DNA of 64,000 nucleotides, taken from Ipomoea triloba (lineage: Eukaryota; Streptophyta; Magnoliopsida; Solanales; Convolvulaceae). The DNA is taken from assembly GCF_003576645.1 (NCBI RefSeq), contig NC_044920.1:3817584-3881583 (forward strand), written 5' to 3'. This document shows, in pieces, positions 11,939 through 23,431 of this stretch (its first letter is position 1; the number at the start of each line of letters is the position of its first letter). The notes beneath the pieces are model-generated. The model saw nothing but the letters and a program-made list of their open reading frames with translations. It was not told where the DNA came from and did no database searches. A program made the translations under genes and the position numbers.

Positions 11939-12119
11939 AAATTTCCATCCATTCAATTCCAAAAAAGAAAAAAAAAAAAAAGAAGAAAGAAGAAACAATA
12001 AATTTCCATCCATTCAATTCCAAAAAAAAAAAAAAAAAAAAAGAAGAAAGAAGAAACAATAAATTTCCATCCATTCAATTCCAAAAAAAAAAAAAGAAGA
12101 AGAAGAAGAAGAAACAACA
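11939..12119. repeat. Tandem repeat, 61-bp unit x3
   Basis: 'aaatttccatccattcaatt' begins at 11939, 12000 and 12061. Each is followed by 'ccaaaaa', an A run and GAAGAAAGAAGAAACAAT. The near-identity of the first two copies points to recent tandem duplication. Confidence 0.9.
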
Positions 12120-12482
12120 CACCAAAATTCCCAAGTACTACTTTTTCAAAGTAAGAGTTGTATACGTCACAACTTACATAGGGAATTAGGGAGTATTAAA
12201 TTGCATCATGTCATTCATGTGAATATTCACAAAATTGGGTTGCTAAGGTTTTGGCCGGGCATTCCCATGTGGTGCTTCATTCCTAGGTTGTGCTGTGTTT
12301 TTTCTACAAACAAGCAACAATGGCCTGACGAAGATGCATGCCATAGTCGTGTGTGTGGGGTTATTTTTTATTTTTTTTTTAAATAAATATAACTTTAGGT
12401 GTTGAACCTTTTAACATCTTAACATAAACTCAAAGTTGGAGCGAGTCAATAATAATGTTTTTATTCATAGCATTTCAACACT

Positions 12483-12665
12483 AGTCAAGATGGTTAAGGG
12501 TACACACTTGTAACCACAAAGGTCATGAGTTTGAATTTTAGTCTTTTTAGTTTAAGGCGGTTAGCTATGAACAGCTTAGGTTGATTTACTTTCTTGTGGT
12601 CCTTTGTCGGTTAGGATCACAATGTGGAGTTTACTCAGCACACACATTTAGGTAGTGGTAACGGG
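12483..12665 (+). mobile_element. SINE (tRNA-derived)
   Basis: An A-box-like 'caagatggttaagggtac' and a B-box-like 'tcatgagtttgaatttta' lie about 40 bp apart. The body continues 'ggttaggatcacaatg' and 'tttaggtagtggtaacggg'. A 3'-part relative occurs near 8770-8945. Confidence 0.6.
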
Positions 12666-12762
12666 TTTCTTTGGACACCCCAAAATTGGGAGTTAATTGG
12701 GAGTTGACTTGTTAAAATTACCAAAATTGCACTATTTGTTGAATTTAAGTGTTAAATAATCT

Positions 12763-12935
12763 GGGGTGTGGTTGAGTGGAAGTGACTCATCCATTCTTAA
12801 CCAAACGTCAATGGTTCAATTCTTGGCTGTAAGTATGGAACAACCTGAAATCACTAGGGGAACCTACAATTCAACAAGGAGATTAGTCACTATTTTCGGT
12901 AATAAAAATTTTGGATTACACTCAAAAAAGAATTT
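12763..12935 (+). mobile_element. SINE (tRNA-derived)
   Basis: Begins 'ggtgtggttgagtggaagtg' (A-box-like) and has 'caatggttcaattcttgg' (B-box-like). It ends in a short A run after 'ttttggattacactc'. The 64-aa open frame across it is not a gene. Confidence 0.55.
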
Positions 12936-12939
12936 AAGT

Positions 12940-14180
12940 GTTAAATTTGTGTTGTTTTAGCTCGTTTGCTTAATTGCTATTTTTGTAAAAGTTTAAGAAA
13001 AATTATTTTGTATCTTATTTCTAACATTACCATTAAAACAAATTGTAGGAGGAGGGTGTGAAAGCAAATAACACTTATATCCTATACAAATCGGAACCCA
13101 CCTAGGCCAATTGATGCCCATGCAATCCTCGGACAAGATCCTTTGGATAGAGGAAGGCGGCTCATTCCACACCTGAAAATCCTCAACCATGTTGATTGAA
13201 AAAAAATTCAAAGCAAGAAAAGTTACCGTCATATTTTGTTCCCTAATATGTTCCACATGTACCTCTCATTGCTATCTCATCTCTCGCTCACGCTATTATT
13301 ATTCTCTAGTTGATTTTGTTATGCTCTTAACCCATCAAAGCAATTAAACAACAGTTAAAGCAAAAAACATGTGGAACGATTACAAAAATCCACGGATTAA
13401 GAGCACCGCCTCATCTAAAATAAGAATTATGAATGACAACGTCACTTATTAGGAAGTCATTGTTATCATTTTTATAACTGTTACAAGTTTATAATATAAA
13501 GGCTGACCCCGTGTAGCAAGAGGGAGACACACTTTGTTTGTTGTACACAAATCATAGCAATACAATTATTGTTGTTGAATAATAAATAAAATATATATTC
13601 AGTAAACATTATTACCGTCAACATTAATCAAATGTACTCTAAGCATCTGGTCCGTCAATTTTTTTTTTCAAACCCCACTAAAACAACTTATAAGGCACTA
13701 ATACGAAAACAAATCATTAATTAAAAATGAACTCTAAAATGGAAATAATTGTACTAAACCTCCAAAGACAAAACCATGTTAGAGTTAGACCGATTCCCAC
13801 AATCCATCCCCATCTCCATTGCTCTAATCACTTATTAATTCTACTTCCCATATTCTCCTTCAACTAACAAGTCAACACAATCCTTTGTAGACACTTTCTT
13901 CACAGGTGTGGGTAATATAGTTATTTCACACAGCACGCATCACTCTAAAATTTGGCGCAAACTTCCCGCTGACCACATTGATGTCGGTCGGCGCGTACAC
14001 CCGATTTTCAAAATAAACCCTAACGAATAAAAACAAATTGGGGGGGGGGGGTGATTAAATATTAATGAATAATAATTACCAAAATATTCAATAATTATTG
14101 AGATTAAAAAAATATAATTATTTACGTGATCCGGTTGATTATGCCTAGTTCTCCTTCTTCTTCCATCTTCCCTACTTACT
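12940..14180. other. Intergenic DNA and promoter region of the TRM gene
   Basis: No gene seen up to about 13900. From about 13950 the GC content rises ('ttcccgctgaccac', 'gtcggtcggcgcgtac'), with a G10 run at 14041. This is the likely promoter of the downstream TRM gene; no clear TATA box was identified. Confidence 0.45.
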
Positions 14181-14184
14181 GTAG

Positions 14185-14186
<2 letters not shown>

Positions 14187-14219
<33 letters not shown>
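14187..14219 (+). repeat. (CT)n tract in probable 5' UTR
   Basis: About 16 CT units about 1.6 kb before the TRM start codon, at the head of the probable non-coding first exon. The first exon appears to end at 14443 ('gaaaag' before GTCAGA). The 5'-UTR intron then runs to the AG at 15793-15794 (tatgcag), 39 bases before the ATG. Pyrimidine tracts are common in plant 5' UTRs; a function here is inferred. Confidence 0.6.
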
Positions 14220-14220
<1 letters not shown>

Positions 14221-15379
14221 ATTTTCATCGGTTTCTTGACTGCGCCGCACGCATATTATATCGGCGCGAGATTTCCTTGGGAATCTTCTTGAGATATCTT
14301 CGAAGTTGGAATCTTTTCTGCTCATAATTTCTTGGGTTTTTGTTGTTTTATTGCTGGAACCTGAATTTGGGATCGATTTTTCTTTGCGATAGTTTTTGTT
14401 GATGATTTCCAGCTGAGGAAGAGCTTGAGGATCTTAGGAAAAGGTCAGACATCATTGTTATTTTCTGGGTCTTCGTTTTCTTTGAGTTTGTATTGAATTA
14501 TGGTTTAGTTTCTTTTTATTTGGAATGTTTGGAGACCTGGTGAAGGAGGATCTCTCATATATTATGATGGCAGCTCGAGCTCACAACCTATCAGTTGTTA
14601 TTCTTGTAGGAGTGCTCACAAAGCTAACCCCTATGTGTTGTTGAATATTTGGGTTTTGGGTATGATGGAGGGTTAATTATTATGTTGCCCTTTTGGATCT
14701 TGAGTGCAATTGCATGCAGTATGCTTGTGTGAAATGAATGAGCATTTATTATGTTATTAGTATGCTTTGTGTTAGTTGTTTGTGGGGATGGAAATGGAAT
14801 GATTCTGTTTTTTTCTTTTTTTGAGCTGCTATAATTGTTAATTGTTCTCTATGATGACTATTTTGCAAACTTTTACACTGTTGGTGGAATGAAGGCTTTA
14901 TTGATTGTGATTGTGCTAATATCTATCATCTATGGTCTGCTTTGTTTTGCTTTTAGCTTTTGCTGTCAAGGTATTTGACTTTGTGTCTGTTTCCTCAATT
15001 TTTTTTAAATTTCATGTTTTACTATGCTAAGTTCTTCAGCTCAAGTGAAGCCCAGGTATCCTCTGCATCTTAGTTGATATTTATTTTTATAAATAAAAAT
15101 TTCAAGATAATAATATTCCTCTATTCTTAATAACTTTAAGCTTTATATAAAGTTGATTTGGATGATTTACTGTCACTTAAAAACCATGGAGGGGAGATCC
15201 TATACAGCACCCTCACTTTATTGTTTAGATGTGAATTTTGTTTACTGTGTATATACATTCATGTGTTGTCCTTCATTTATCTGACCTATCACATTATGAT
15301 AGATTAGCATGATGTAAAGTGAGTACTAACCAGTTCTGTTCTTAGCAATGACAATGATTGATGTGTTGGAGGAGGAGGA

Positions 15380-15387
15380 GGGGGGGN

Positions 15388-15477
<90 letters not shown>
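15380..15477. other. Poly-G run with an N: assembly/sequencing artefact
   Basis: Ninety-odd consecutive G residues with one N at 15387, following a natural GGA repeat, inside the 5'-UTR intron of the TRM gene. A run of this length is far more likely to be a base-calling or polishing artefact than real sequence. Confidence 0.85.
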
Positions 15478-15478
<1 letters not shown>

Positions 15479-15833
15479 GTTTGACGTAGATAGATTGGTT
15501 CTGATGTGCTGAACTACGTCTTAACTGCCTCTTTTATTCTTAATATAATAAAGAATGTGCTTATATTGTTAAGATTCTTTTGCCTATTCCAAGTGTGAGT
15601 GGCCAGAAGGTAGTAGATGTCGTTAATTGGATGTGTCTCCTGTGATGAATAACAACTTCTTCTTTTCCGGCATGTGGGATATCTTCAACTGGAAGTTCTT
15701 TTAAATACTTGGATTGCCTTCTATTTTGGCAATTTTGCTCCTACATATAAATCTTTGATTTGCAAAACCTAAACTCGTCTTCCTGTCTATGCAGTGCCTG
15801 ATACAAGCAGCAAAGCCGAATAGTTATTGAAAG

Positions 15834-18705
15834 ATGGAATCTAATAGACATTCTCCAAGTGTTATTGCAAGGCTGATGGGTCTTGATGAGCCGCTACCTC
15901 CACAGCCTGTCTATAAACAAAGAAGAATACTCTCAGAAACTTATCTCCGAAAATCAGCTTCTATAGTTTTGCGGGAGAAAAGCTCATTTTCTGTAGGCCA
16001 CTCTTCTAGTATGAATACTAAGAAGCGCAAAGCAATTAAAGATGCTTTTGAAGATAATTTACCAAGATATGTTCAAGAGGAAAATAAGCTGCTTGATGTC
16101 CGGAATTTTCCATCAGAATACTGTCTCGGACATTCAGCTGTCTGTAAGTCATCCAGTGCTTCAAAATATAGAAACAATGAAATATGCAAGAAGTCAGATA
16201 TAATGTCTGAAGGGAATATTTTGAGTTCACTTCAGGAATTAGAAACAGGTTCTGTTGTGGGTTCCATTGGTGATTTTGAGACAGGCCAGTTGAGCAAACT
16301 GAAATCCCACTTTGAGTTGAAGGATTACACATATCATCCATCTACTAGGACTACTGTACTAGGACCTAGTTCTGTACATTATCCTAAAAGTGACATGGAA
16401 CCTCCCAAACAGAGTTTTAGAGTTCCCTTTGGAACTCCGAGTAGAAGACTCCAATATGCAAGGCACTATCATGTTGGCGATCCTAAAACCAAACCAGTGC
16501 AATTGGGACCAGTTACTCAGCCAGCGGCATTAAGCCCCTCATCTTCAAGTTCCTTAAACAACAATATCCTAGATCGTAGTGCATATTCCTTTTCAAATCT
16601 GTTATTTTTTACAAAAGAGTCTAAGAGGCAAATGCTTGAACAATGGAATCTAACCAAAGACTTTCAGGAAGTTGAAGTGGATAAAGGCTGTAGCAATCCT
16701 AGGGAAATTAGTAGCAGAGATGGTTGGAAGAGTGAGCATAGTAGAACTTTACCGAGATCAAACACTTCACAGATTTGTATGAATATATCAGGAAATGCCA
16801 ATAGCAGATCCAGAACTGAGCCTACTCTATATGGCTCATGTTTGTGGCAAAAGGATGATGTTAGGAATGAAAACAAATGCATGAAGCAAAGCCAGAAACA
16901 TTATGTTGAACTTGGAGATAGAAGAGTAGTTATTCCAGAGAAGAAGAGTGCATCTAGATTCTACAAATGCAATCCTGGTCTTTCAAACTCTGAGAGTAAA
17001 AGTCTTGCTTTCACAAGGAATGCTGCAGGTTCAATGGCTAATGCGAACACCAAGGGCAATGGAATTTCTTTTATGAATTTTGAAAATCTTCATTCTGAAC
17101 CAAGTCCATGCTCTTTGTCAACTGGAGATGATCTTTCCTCTAACAGTTGGGAAGCTTCATTTAAACAGGTCTGGCTTTTCTTTTGATCGTATAATGATGC
17201 CCTTGTCTTCTTGTCATCATTGATATTTGAACCTGACAAATACTATGATCATCCACACAATATTTTCCCTGATTCAAGCTTTGGTTGATTTGCTCTTTAG
17301 TTAATTGTTACTATCATCCTTTTACCCCATCTTTGTAGTTCTACATTAGACAAATTCCTATAGTAGATGTTATTGTTTTCCATGAATGTAAAATACTTAA
17401 CTATGTAGTGTTTTTCACCCAAACGGATGCTGAAGTATTGGATAAAGAATGAATGTCAATTTAATCCTTTTAGATGCTCTCTTGATACTTTGTTTATAGT
17501 GCCATTTATTAACTAGTAACTTTTCTAATTGGATTTTTAATGTCTATATTCTATAACTACTTTATCGTTCTCAAATACATCCGATTAATATGCAATTTCT
17601 ACACAAACTATGAGTTGAAGTATGGTTTTCATTCTTCTATTTCACAGAGGAGTATAAACTTTAGCTATAATATTATTGTGGATTTAGATTGAAAAACAAA
17701 GTTGTAGATCTTGGCATCCTTTACTATGTACCTATCATCTTAGCTTATGATATAGTTTATTACTGCTACTATGCAGGAATCATTGAATGAATCCCCTCCA
17801 AACAGGCTGGTTTCTTTGAAAGATACCATAATTGACCCAAATTCTACTATGAATTTGAAGGAAGCCAAACAAAGTAGTCCAATTTCAGTTCTTGAACCAC
17901 ATTTTAAGGCACGGAAACTTCGAAACTCTGAATGCTATGATGGTCCTGTTGTAGATTTACATAGTAAGTGAGCACTGCCTTTCTCTGTTCATTTGATACA
18001 TTAACATCATATAAAGCAGTCTTTGTTCATTTAGTTGAGCTGTTACTTGGTCTAATATAATATGGTTGCTCTCCATTACTTTTGCCAGGTGTGGTAAAGC
18101 AGCTTAAGCTTCTTGAAACCAGCTCAGAGGAAACATACTCTGAAGGATCTGAAATGGCTGTATCAAGTGTTGAAAATAATGAGAAACGATCTTTTTACTT
18201 TTCTCAAGAACTGCTGGGAGTGTTTAGCAGTGAAGAAAGTAGGGATTTCTCTTACCTAGTTGATGTTTTAGATGAGGCCCACCTGAATTTTGAAGTGGAC
18301 TTCGAAACATGTAATTCTTTGGAATCCCCTATAAACCCATTGTTGTTTGAGGCATTAGAGAAGAAATATGGTAAGCAGATATCTTGGTTGAAGTCAGAAA
18401 GGAGGCTTTTGTTTGACCGTATAAATTCTTGGTTTAGTGAGATTTTGAATTCATTTACGGATATCCATGTTCGTTCAAAGTCCTTGAAGATGATGTTTCA
18501 TCCAACATTGAGACGAAGTGAGGTTGAGGAAGAACTGTGGATGTTGCTTGTTAATGAGGAAAAGGAAGTGGGCAAGGACTTGTCTGAGAAGGCACTGGGA
18601 GTGGAAACAAAGTGGTTGAAAATGGAGAGCGAGATTAGTAATATATGTAAGGAAGTAGAGAATTACTTGTTCGATGAACTAGTAGCAGAGTTGTTTTGCA
18701 TTTGA
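15834..18705 (+). CDS. TRM family protein (DUF4378), TON1-recruiting-motif type
   Basis: Three coding exons: 15834-17168, 17777-17963 and 18089-18705. Phases agree (0, then 1) and the total is 2139 nt, giving 712 aa. The N-terminus carries PSVIARLMGLDEPLP (residues 8-22), the 'ARLMGLD' signature seen near the start of TRM / LONGIFOLIA-like proteins. The middle is long, polar and Ser-rich. The C-terminal ~150 residues form a DUF4378 domain (RDFSYLVDVLDEA at ~559, PLLFEALEKKYG, LLFDRINSWF, and an acidic helical end finishing DELVAELFCI). TRM proteins bind TON1 and associate with microtubules in the TON1-TRM-PP2A system that controls cortical arrays, division plane and cell shape; that role is inferred from the family. 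Reading through the first intron would stop after a few codons (WLFF*). The subgroup was not determined. Two alternative non-M starts exist upstream, but the ATG at 15834 directly precedes the signature motif. Confidence 0.9.
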
Positions 18706-19498
18706 GAGTTTATTTTTTACATTTTCCCTCTGTATTTAAATCATTCTTTGGCAGGTAAAATGCAATGTTGAAATAGCAGTTTTGGCATATAGTATACTAT
18801 AAGATGTGAGTGCTGTATAGATTAGAGTGAAAAATTCAAATATCAGCCTACTGTATGGTGAAGCATATGAGAAATTTTGCACTTGGTTTTATTGTTAATA
18901 ATAATATTGCTATAGAAATTCGTGTCTACCTAAGTGCTTGACTTTTTAATTCTTGTTTGCTGACCATAGCATGCTTTTCTAGTTTGTAAAAGACGTGAAG
19001 TGAAACGAATTACATTACATGCGTTTACAGGCACGTGCGTGCAACTCTTGGATTCCATTTTAATAAGCCTGTGAGTGAGACATTTCAGGTGTAAAACACA
19101 AATGGAGTTTTGCAGCTTTGGAAGCTCGCTAAGTTCCCTTATGGGTTGATGTGGATGAGGTATGCTGCTTTATCTCAATGCCTTTTTATCTAAGATTTAA
19201 TCAAAGACGTTCATATCTATACACTATTTTTATAGATTTCTCATGAGTGTTCAGATGGGAGATCTTACTGGCATTTCTGTTTCATTTTCTTATGTATTTT
19301 AATTCAATGTTTCTGCCTAAAAGAGTTTTCTATTTAAATGTTTATCTGAAGGGGCTAAGAACTGTGAAGCATACTCCTTAGAAATTAGAAAACATAAATT
19401 TAAGAAAATTACAACATCAACTGCATATAGGCAACCATTCAATTACAGGCATGAGATACATCAACATATTGAAGAAACATTCGAGAATAAAACATCTT
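18706..19498. other. Convergent 3' regions of the TRM and dirigent genes
   Basis: The TRM 3' UTR and the 3' flank of the minus-strand dirigent gene share about 790 bp. No other gene is apparent. Confidence 0.6.
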
Positions 19499-20620
19499 TC
19501 AAGGGGTGATGTAAACAGTGAAGTGGGTGATGGTTTCCACACCATCAGTTGTGTGCTGATCCACATGCGGAAGAGTCTCTATGGTGGCATAACCCTTAGC
19601 TGTCTCATACGTGCCAGTCCCGCCGATTATAGCCAGGTGAGAAATCGGTGTAGCTGTTCTGTGAACTCCAAAGAAGCTGATGGTATCTCCAAGTTCGTGT
19701 TCATGATCATGCTCACCATGGAACATTGCGGTCAAGGCTAATGTGTGGCTAGTGCCATCCAAAGAGCTAGCCAAGTAAAACCCTTGTGCTCTTCCAAGAA
19801 CAGCTGATCCCAATTCGTGCCCTTCGGTTATTTGATTGTCGACGACGGTGATTGAGCCAAACATGAGTTGTTGGATGTTGAGACCAGAAGGGAGCTGCCC
19901 ACCCGTGACGAAAGGTTGGTTGTCTCCACTATCGACTACATTGTTGTTGCCAGCGTTTTGGAGGAGCGTGTTGGTTTGTTGTTGACCATTTAGGCCCACG
20001 AGGAATGGGTAATTGTTGTTGTTAATGACATTGTTGATGGTGTTGAGAGGTACTCCACCATTGATGGGGAAGATTTGATTGTTAGGTTGGGTGAAAGGCA
20101 AGTTGTTGGCATTAGAATTGGCAACAATGCCGGTGACTACTCTGCCTGAAGGTTGCGAGCCACCAAGAATGTCATGCATGAAGAAAGAGAGCGCGGGGTG
20201 GTCTGTAGTGGGATTTGCCACCGTGGCAGATGACGTACCAGGAGTGGTGGCAACGGGGGCTGCCCCGGGAGGAGGAGCCACTGCTGCAACCGGGCTAACG
20301 ACAGGCACTGCTTCCGGCTCCGTGGGTTGAGGGCCCCCTACTGGCTCAACATTAACAGCGGGGGCGGTGACAGCTGAAGCTGTGGGAGGAGCCACCTCGG
20401 GGTCATCTGTTTCCGGGGGATCAACCACTCCCGGGGCAGCCACAGCTGGTGCCACCGGAGGAGTCACCACGGGGTCATCTGTTTCCGGTGGATTAGCTTC
20501 TTCAGGTATAGTCGCTGGCAAGGGGGTGACCGGGCTCGTTTCATCAAGGATCCTTGCTGATTGAGTACAACCAAAGGTGAAAACTAGAAAGAAAATGCAT
20601 ATCAGAGAAAACTTGGCCAT
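19499..20620 (-). CDS. Dirigent protein, ESB1/DIR10-like (long, Pro/Ala-rich N-terminus)
   Basis: A single exon encoding 373 aa. It has a signal peptide at residues 1-21 (hydrophobic CIFFLVFTFGC core), then SARILDE. A Pro/Ala/Val/Thr-rich, wall-protein-like stretch spans ~28-135 and includes the repeated motif PPETDDP at 44-50 and 68-74. The dirigent domain follows: FFMHDILGG (146-154), an Asn-rich insert (168-232), FGSITVVDNQITEGHELGS (~254), GRAQGFYLASSLDG (276-289) and LAIIGGTGTYETAKGYATI (329-347). This layout matches Arabidopsis ESB1/DIR10 and close paralogues, which act in the apoplast to pattern lignin at the Casparian strip. A His/Glu-rich patch (HGEHDHEHE, 301-309) lies in the domain. 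Function is inferred from family likeness; which orthologue it is cannot be settled here. The ATG begins the signal peptide, and a TATA box lies about 90 bp upstream. Confidence 0.93.
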   Translation of the reverse strand: MAKFSLICIFFLVFTFGCTQSARILDETSPVTPLPATIPEEANPPETDDPVVTPPVAPAVAAPGVVDPPETDDPEVAPPTASAVTAPAVNVEPVGGPQPTEPEAVPVVSPVAAVAPPPGAAPVATTPGTSSATVANPTTDHPALSFFMHDILGGSQPSGRVVTGIVANSNANNLPFTQPNNQIFPINGGVPLNTINNVINNNNYPFLVGLNGQQQTNTLLQNAGNNNVVDSGDNQPFVTGGQLPSGLNIQQLMFGSITVVDNQITEGHELGSAVLGRAQGFYLASSLDGTSHTLALTAMFHGEHDHEHELGDTISFFGVHRTATPISHLAIIGGTGTYETAKGYATIETLPHVDQHTTDGVETITHFTVYITP

Positions 20621-20711
20621 TTTCGTAGAGTGATGAACAGAGAGATTAAGATTTTCTTGGTTGAGGAGAGATGCTTTGTGTTGTTTGATGGGAAAGAGTG
20701 GAATCTGGCAG

Positions 20712-20726
20712 TATATATATATATAG
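20712..20726 (-). promoter_or_regulatory. TATA box of the DIR10-like gene
   Basis: A (TA)n TATA-like run about 92-106 bp upstream of the ATG at 20620, a plausible distance for a short 5' UTR. Confidence 0.55.
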
Positions 20727-20851
20727 TCTGATCTGATGAATGGTTCACAATGAGAAGTGGAGTTGATGACTATTATTTGGTTTGCAGGTGCATTTGTTTA
20801 GTTGTGAAACTGCTCCATAGACATATGGTTTTGGATGTTTGATTTGTTGAA

Positions 20852-20945
20852 CAAAACCAATACAGAAAAAGACAAATTACACAACCAAATCTTTGAGGAC
20901 AGATGCAAGGCTTCATGTCAGATAAGATAGTTTGAGTTTAGAAGT
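20852..20945. repeat. Direct repeat copy 1 (partner at 23726-23799)
   Basis: 'cagaaaaagacaaattacac' followed by 'aaccaaatctttgaggacag' recurs almost exactly at 23726. The copies lie about 2.87 kb apart in the same orientation. The unit is unique flank of the dirigent gene and shows no transposon features, so it suggests local duplication of the dirigent locus. Confidence 0.8.
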
Positions 20946-21839
20946 TGTGTTTGTGTGGTATATATATCTGGTAGTTATGTTAAGTTTCATTGATTCAAAA
21001 TTTTAAACGGTAGACAATAGCACGTAAGTAAAAGACTTAGCATACAGGTTGATGTTTGAATATTCGTAAAATATGTAAAAGTTTGATTTGTTAACATTCT
21101 GTTGATATTTATTATAGTAGCGTAAATTTAGATACACATTTAAACCCAATCTAATACTACGTATGTTCTACTTAATTGGTATAGCATTAGTTTTGATTTG
21201 TTAACATTCGATCCATATTGATTTGTGCTCAAGTATATATCCCTGACTTTCAAGTATCTAAATTTTCAACCTTGAGTCCTTGACCAACAAATGAAAGACA
21301 TGTAAAAATTATTTAAAAAAAAAAAAAAAGGAAAACAACGGAGGAAAGAAAAAAGAAATGGGAAAATTTGGATAAATCTCGTTTCAAACACTACTTCTAA
21401 TTCCAAGATTAAGAAGAAGAGATCCTCTCTCTATCTTAAAGTGACGAAAAATAAAAAATAAAAAAATTGTAATGATAAATTTCGATCTATCAAAGACATT
21501 TCCTCTCTCTATCTTAAAATGGCTAAGGATGGATAAAAAGATCTTTTTGATAATTGCTTCATAAATAATAGGCAATCTATCTATAAATCTATAATAAATA
21601 TATAAAAACAAAATGTCGTGTTGAAAATATAATGTAGCATTTTCCCGCCTAAATACACTTTCCAAATTTGGATTGAGGATGTCATTCTTTGAGATAAGCA
21701 CATACAATCTTCTAACTCATGTACATAATTTCATGTTTTGGCCAATTAAATTACCTACTGAAAAATCTCTTGAGTTGAAGAGTGTTAAGTATACTCACAA
21801 GATTGGAAGAAACATGCATGTATTATATTTGTATTTATA
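20946..21839. other. Intergenic DNA upstream of the DIR10-like gene
   Basis: AT-rich. A ~60-bp phrase ('tcctctctctatcttaaa') occurs twice, at 21420 and 21501. No gene is supported. Confidence 0.5.
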
Positions 21840-21849
21840 CATATAAATT

Positions 21850-23431
21850 GAGTTAATTCGAGCAAAGGTCCTTCGACTATAGTGATTTTCCACATTTAGT
21901 CTTTGTCTTTTAATTTGGACAAATTTGACACTTGACTATCAAAATCTTTCCACCATTGGTCCTTCCGTCACCTCAGTGTTATTTAGGCGGTAATTTTAGG
22001 GGTAAAATCGTCATTTCATTGTTTGGGTTGTCTTCTCATGCCTTTGTTTTGATTCGCTTCAAGTTCATATTTGTTGCGTATTCGTTCAATCATTTCCTTT
22101 ATTTCCTTTTCACAATCAGATCTCTGCTGCAATTTCTGTTCAAAGATGAAATATAGTGTTAAAATACAAAGGGAAAAGCAAGGAAGAGATTCAGAGAATA
22201 AATACTGATCAACCAAGCCTTAAATTGAATCTAGTTGGAGTTTCCTGGATAATCAGAGCAAAAAGAAGGAAAACTGGACATTACCCCATCTTCATGGGAC
22301 TTTACTGCTTGTTCTATTTCTTTGTGTATCCTTTCCAATTCCTTTGAGAGAGGATTAACTATCATACGAATAGGTGAATTCAAGGAAGGCATAAAATGCG
22401 CATGATGCATTCGCATATCGTTAGGTCTTGTAGAATAGAGGTCAGATTCAAAGGTTGTAAAATTGCTTGGTTAGGAAGTTCACTTGTGATCCTGACTTCA
22501 TGGGGCAAAGTCTTAGTGTTCTCAGAAGAGCAATGCAGTTCACCACTAGGCTGGCAGTCAATTCTACTAACTGATAAATCTGTTGGACTGCAATCAAGTG
22601 TCTGTCATATTAGGGAGATGAACTGAGGCAAACAACATTCATATGATAAAAACCATAAATTTTGTTAGAGATGTAATAGCTAAATTAGAGAGTTTAAAAT
22701 ATTTCTTGGCACACATGCCAGAGGAAAATAACATAAGCATCTCATTGTCATCAAGTTTTTACTTTAAAAGTGAGGCTGCCACCCTACACTGACAAATCAC
22801 AGCACACAATCAAGTAAGAATTGTTGCAACTTCAAATACAGAGTTAAAAGGGTTGACGAAGGCATACTTGCCGTAAAGGCAATCGTCTCGGAATCTGCTC
22901 GCTAGAAGTTTAATCCCCTACTCCCGGCTCAAATTCCACGACCCAGCCGCCAAATGAGAACAAGATCTGGCGACTTTTCTTCTCTTAGATCTCGCCATTT
23001 TTCTTCTCTTAAAGGCTTCATGTTCTCCATTTTTAATTAGCCATAACCCTAGCAACTGCCTTCATTTCCAGTCGTCTGCAGCCAAACAAGAGAGAGAGAG
23101 AGAGAGAAAGAGAGACGTCGAATGGAGAGGGAGGGAGGTCGCCGGAAAAGGAGTCGGCCGATCCAACGGCGGGAAGCAGCGCCGTTCACCACCATTTTCG
23201 GAGACCCAACACCTCATCCCTCCGCCTTCTCTCTTAGAATGGCCTGAGAAGACAACCAAGAATAAAAGGACGATTTTACCCCTAACATTAACGCCTAAAT
23301 AAAGCTGAGGTGACGGAAGGACCAATAGTGGAAAGATTTTGATAGTCAAGTGTCAAATTTGTCCAAATTAAAAGACGAGGACTAAATGTGGAAAATCACT
23401 ATAGTCGAAGGACCTTTGCTGGAATTAACTC
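21850..23431. mobile_element. Long-TIR Mutator-like element carrying a gene fragment (Pack-MULE-like)
   Basis: Terminal inverted repeats of roughly 190 bp: the left starts 'gagttaattcgagcaaagg' and the right ends 'cctttgctggaattaactc'. Pairing continues through 'ccttccgtcacctcagt' / 'gctgaggtgacggaagg' to 'gggttgtcttctcatgcc' / 'ggcctgagaagacaacc'. The 10-bp sequence CATATAAATT flanks both sides (21840-21849 and 23432-23441), within the 9-11 bp range typical of Mutator-like elements. There is no transposase. Between the TIRs lies a broken gene fragment (22037-22600, minus), and 22850-23200 is GC-richer with a (GA)n run. Confidence 0.85.
22037..22600 (-). pseudogene. Captured fragment resembling a plant MOM1-like protein
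   Basis: Read on the minus strand. An upstream stretch (about 22590-22420) encodes SENTKTLPHEVRITSELPNQ and LQPLNLTSILQDL, then shifts frame. The next piece (22412-22285) reads MPSLNSPIRMIVNPLSKELE then RIHKEIEQAVKSHED and ends at a GT donor. After an intron with a clean AG (22136-22137), an exon (22135-22037) reads LQQRSDCEKEIKEMIERIRN then KYELEANQNKG. From memory, the order PL..ELERI.KE.EQ...HED + L...CEKEI.E....IR.KYE resembles the C-terminal region of plant MOM1 (MORPHEUS' MOLECULE 1) proteins. The retained intron argues for capture of genomic DNA and not of a cDNA. The frameshift and missing ends make it non-functional. The homology has not been tested by a search. Confidence 0.6.

Noticed and set aside
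20079..20564. Plus-strand frames opposite the DIR10-like gene
   Set aside because: Antisense translation of a Pro/Ala-rich repeat (Gly/Thr/Ser-rich result); no start context or domain.
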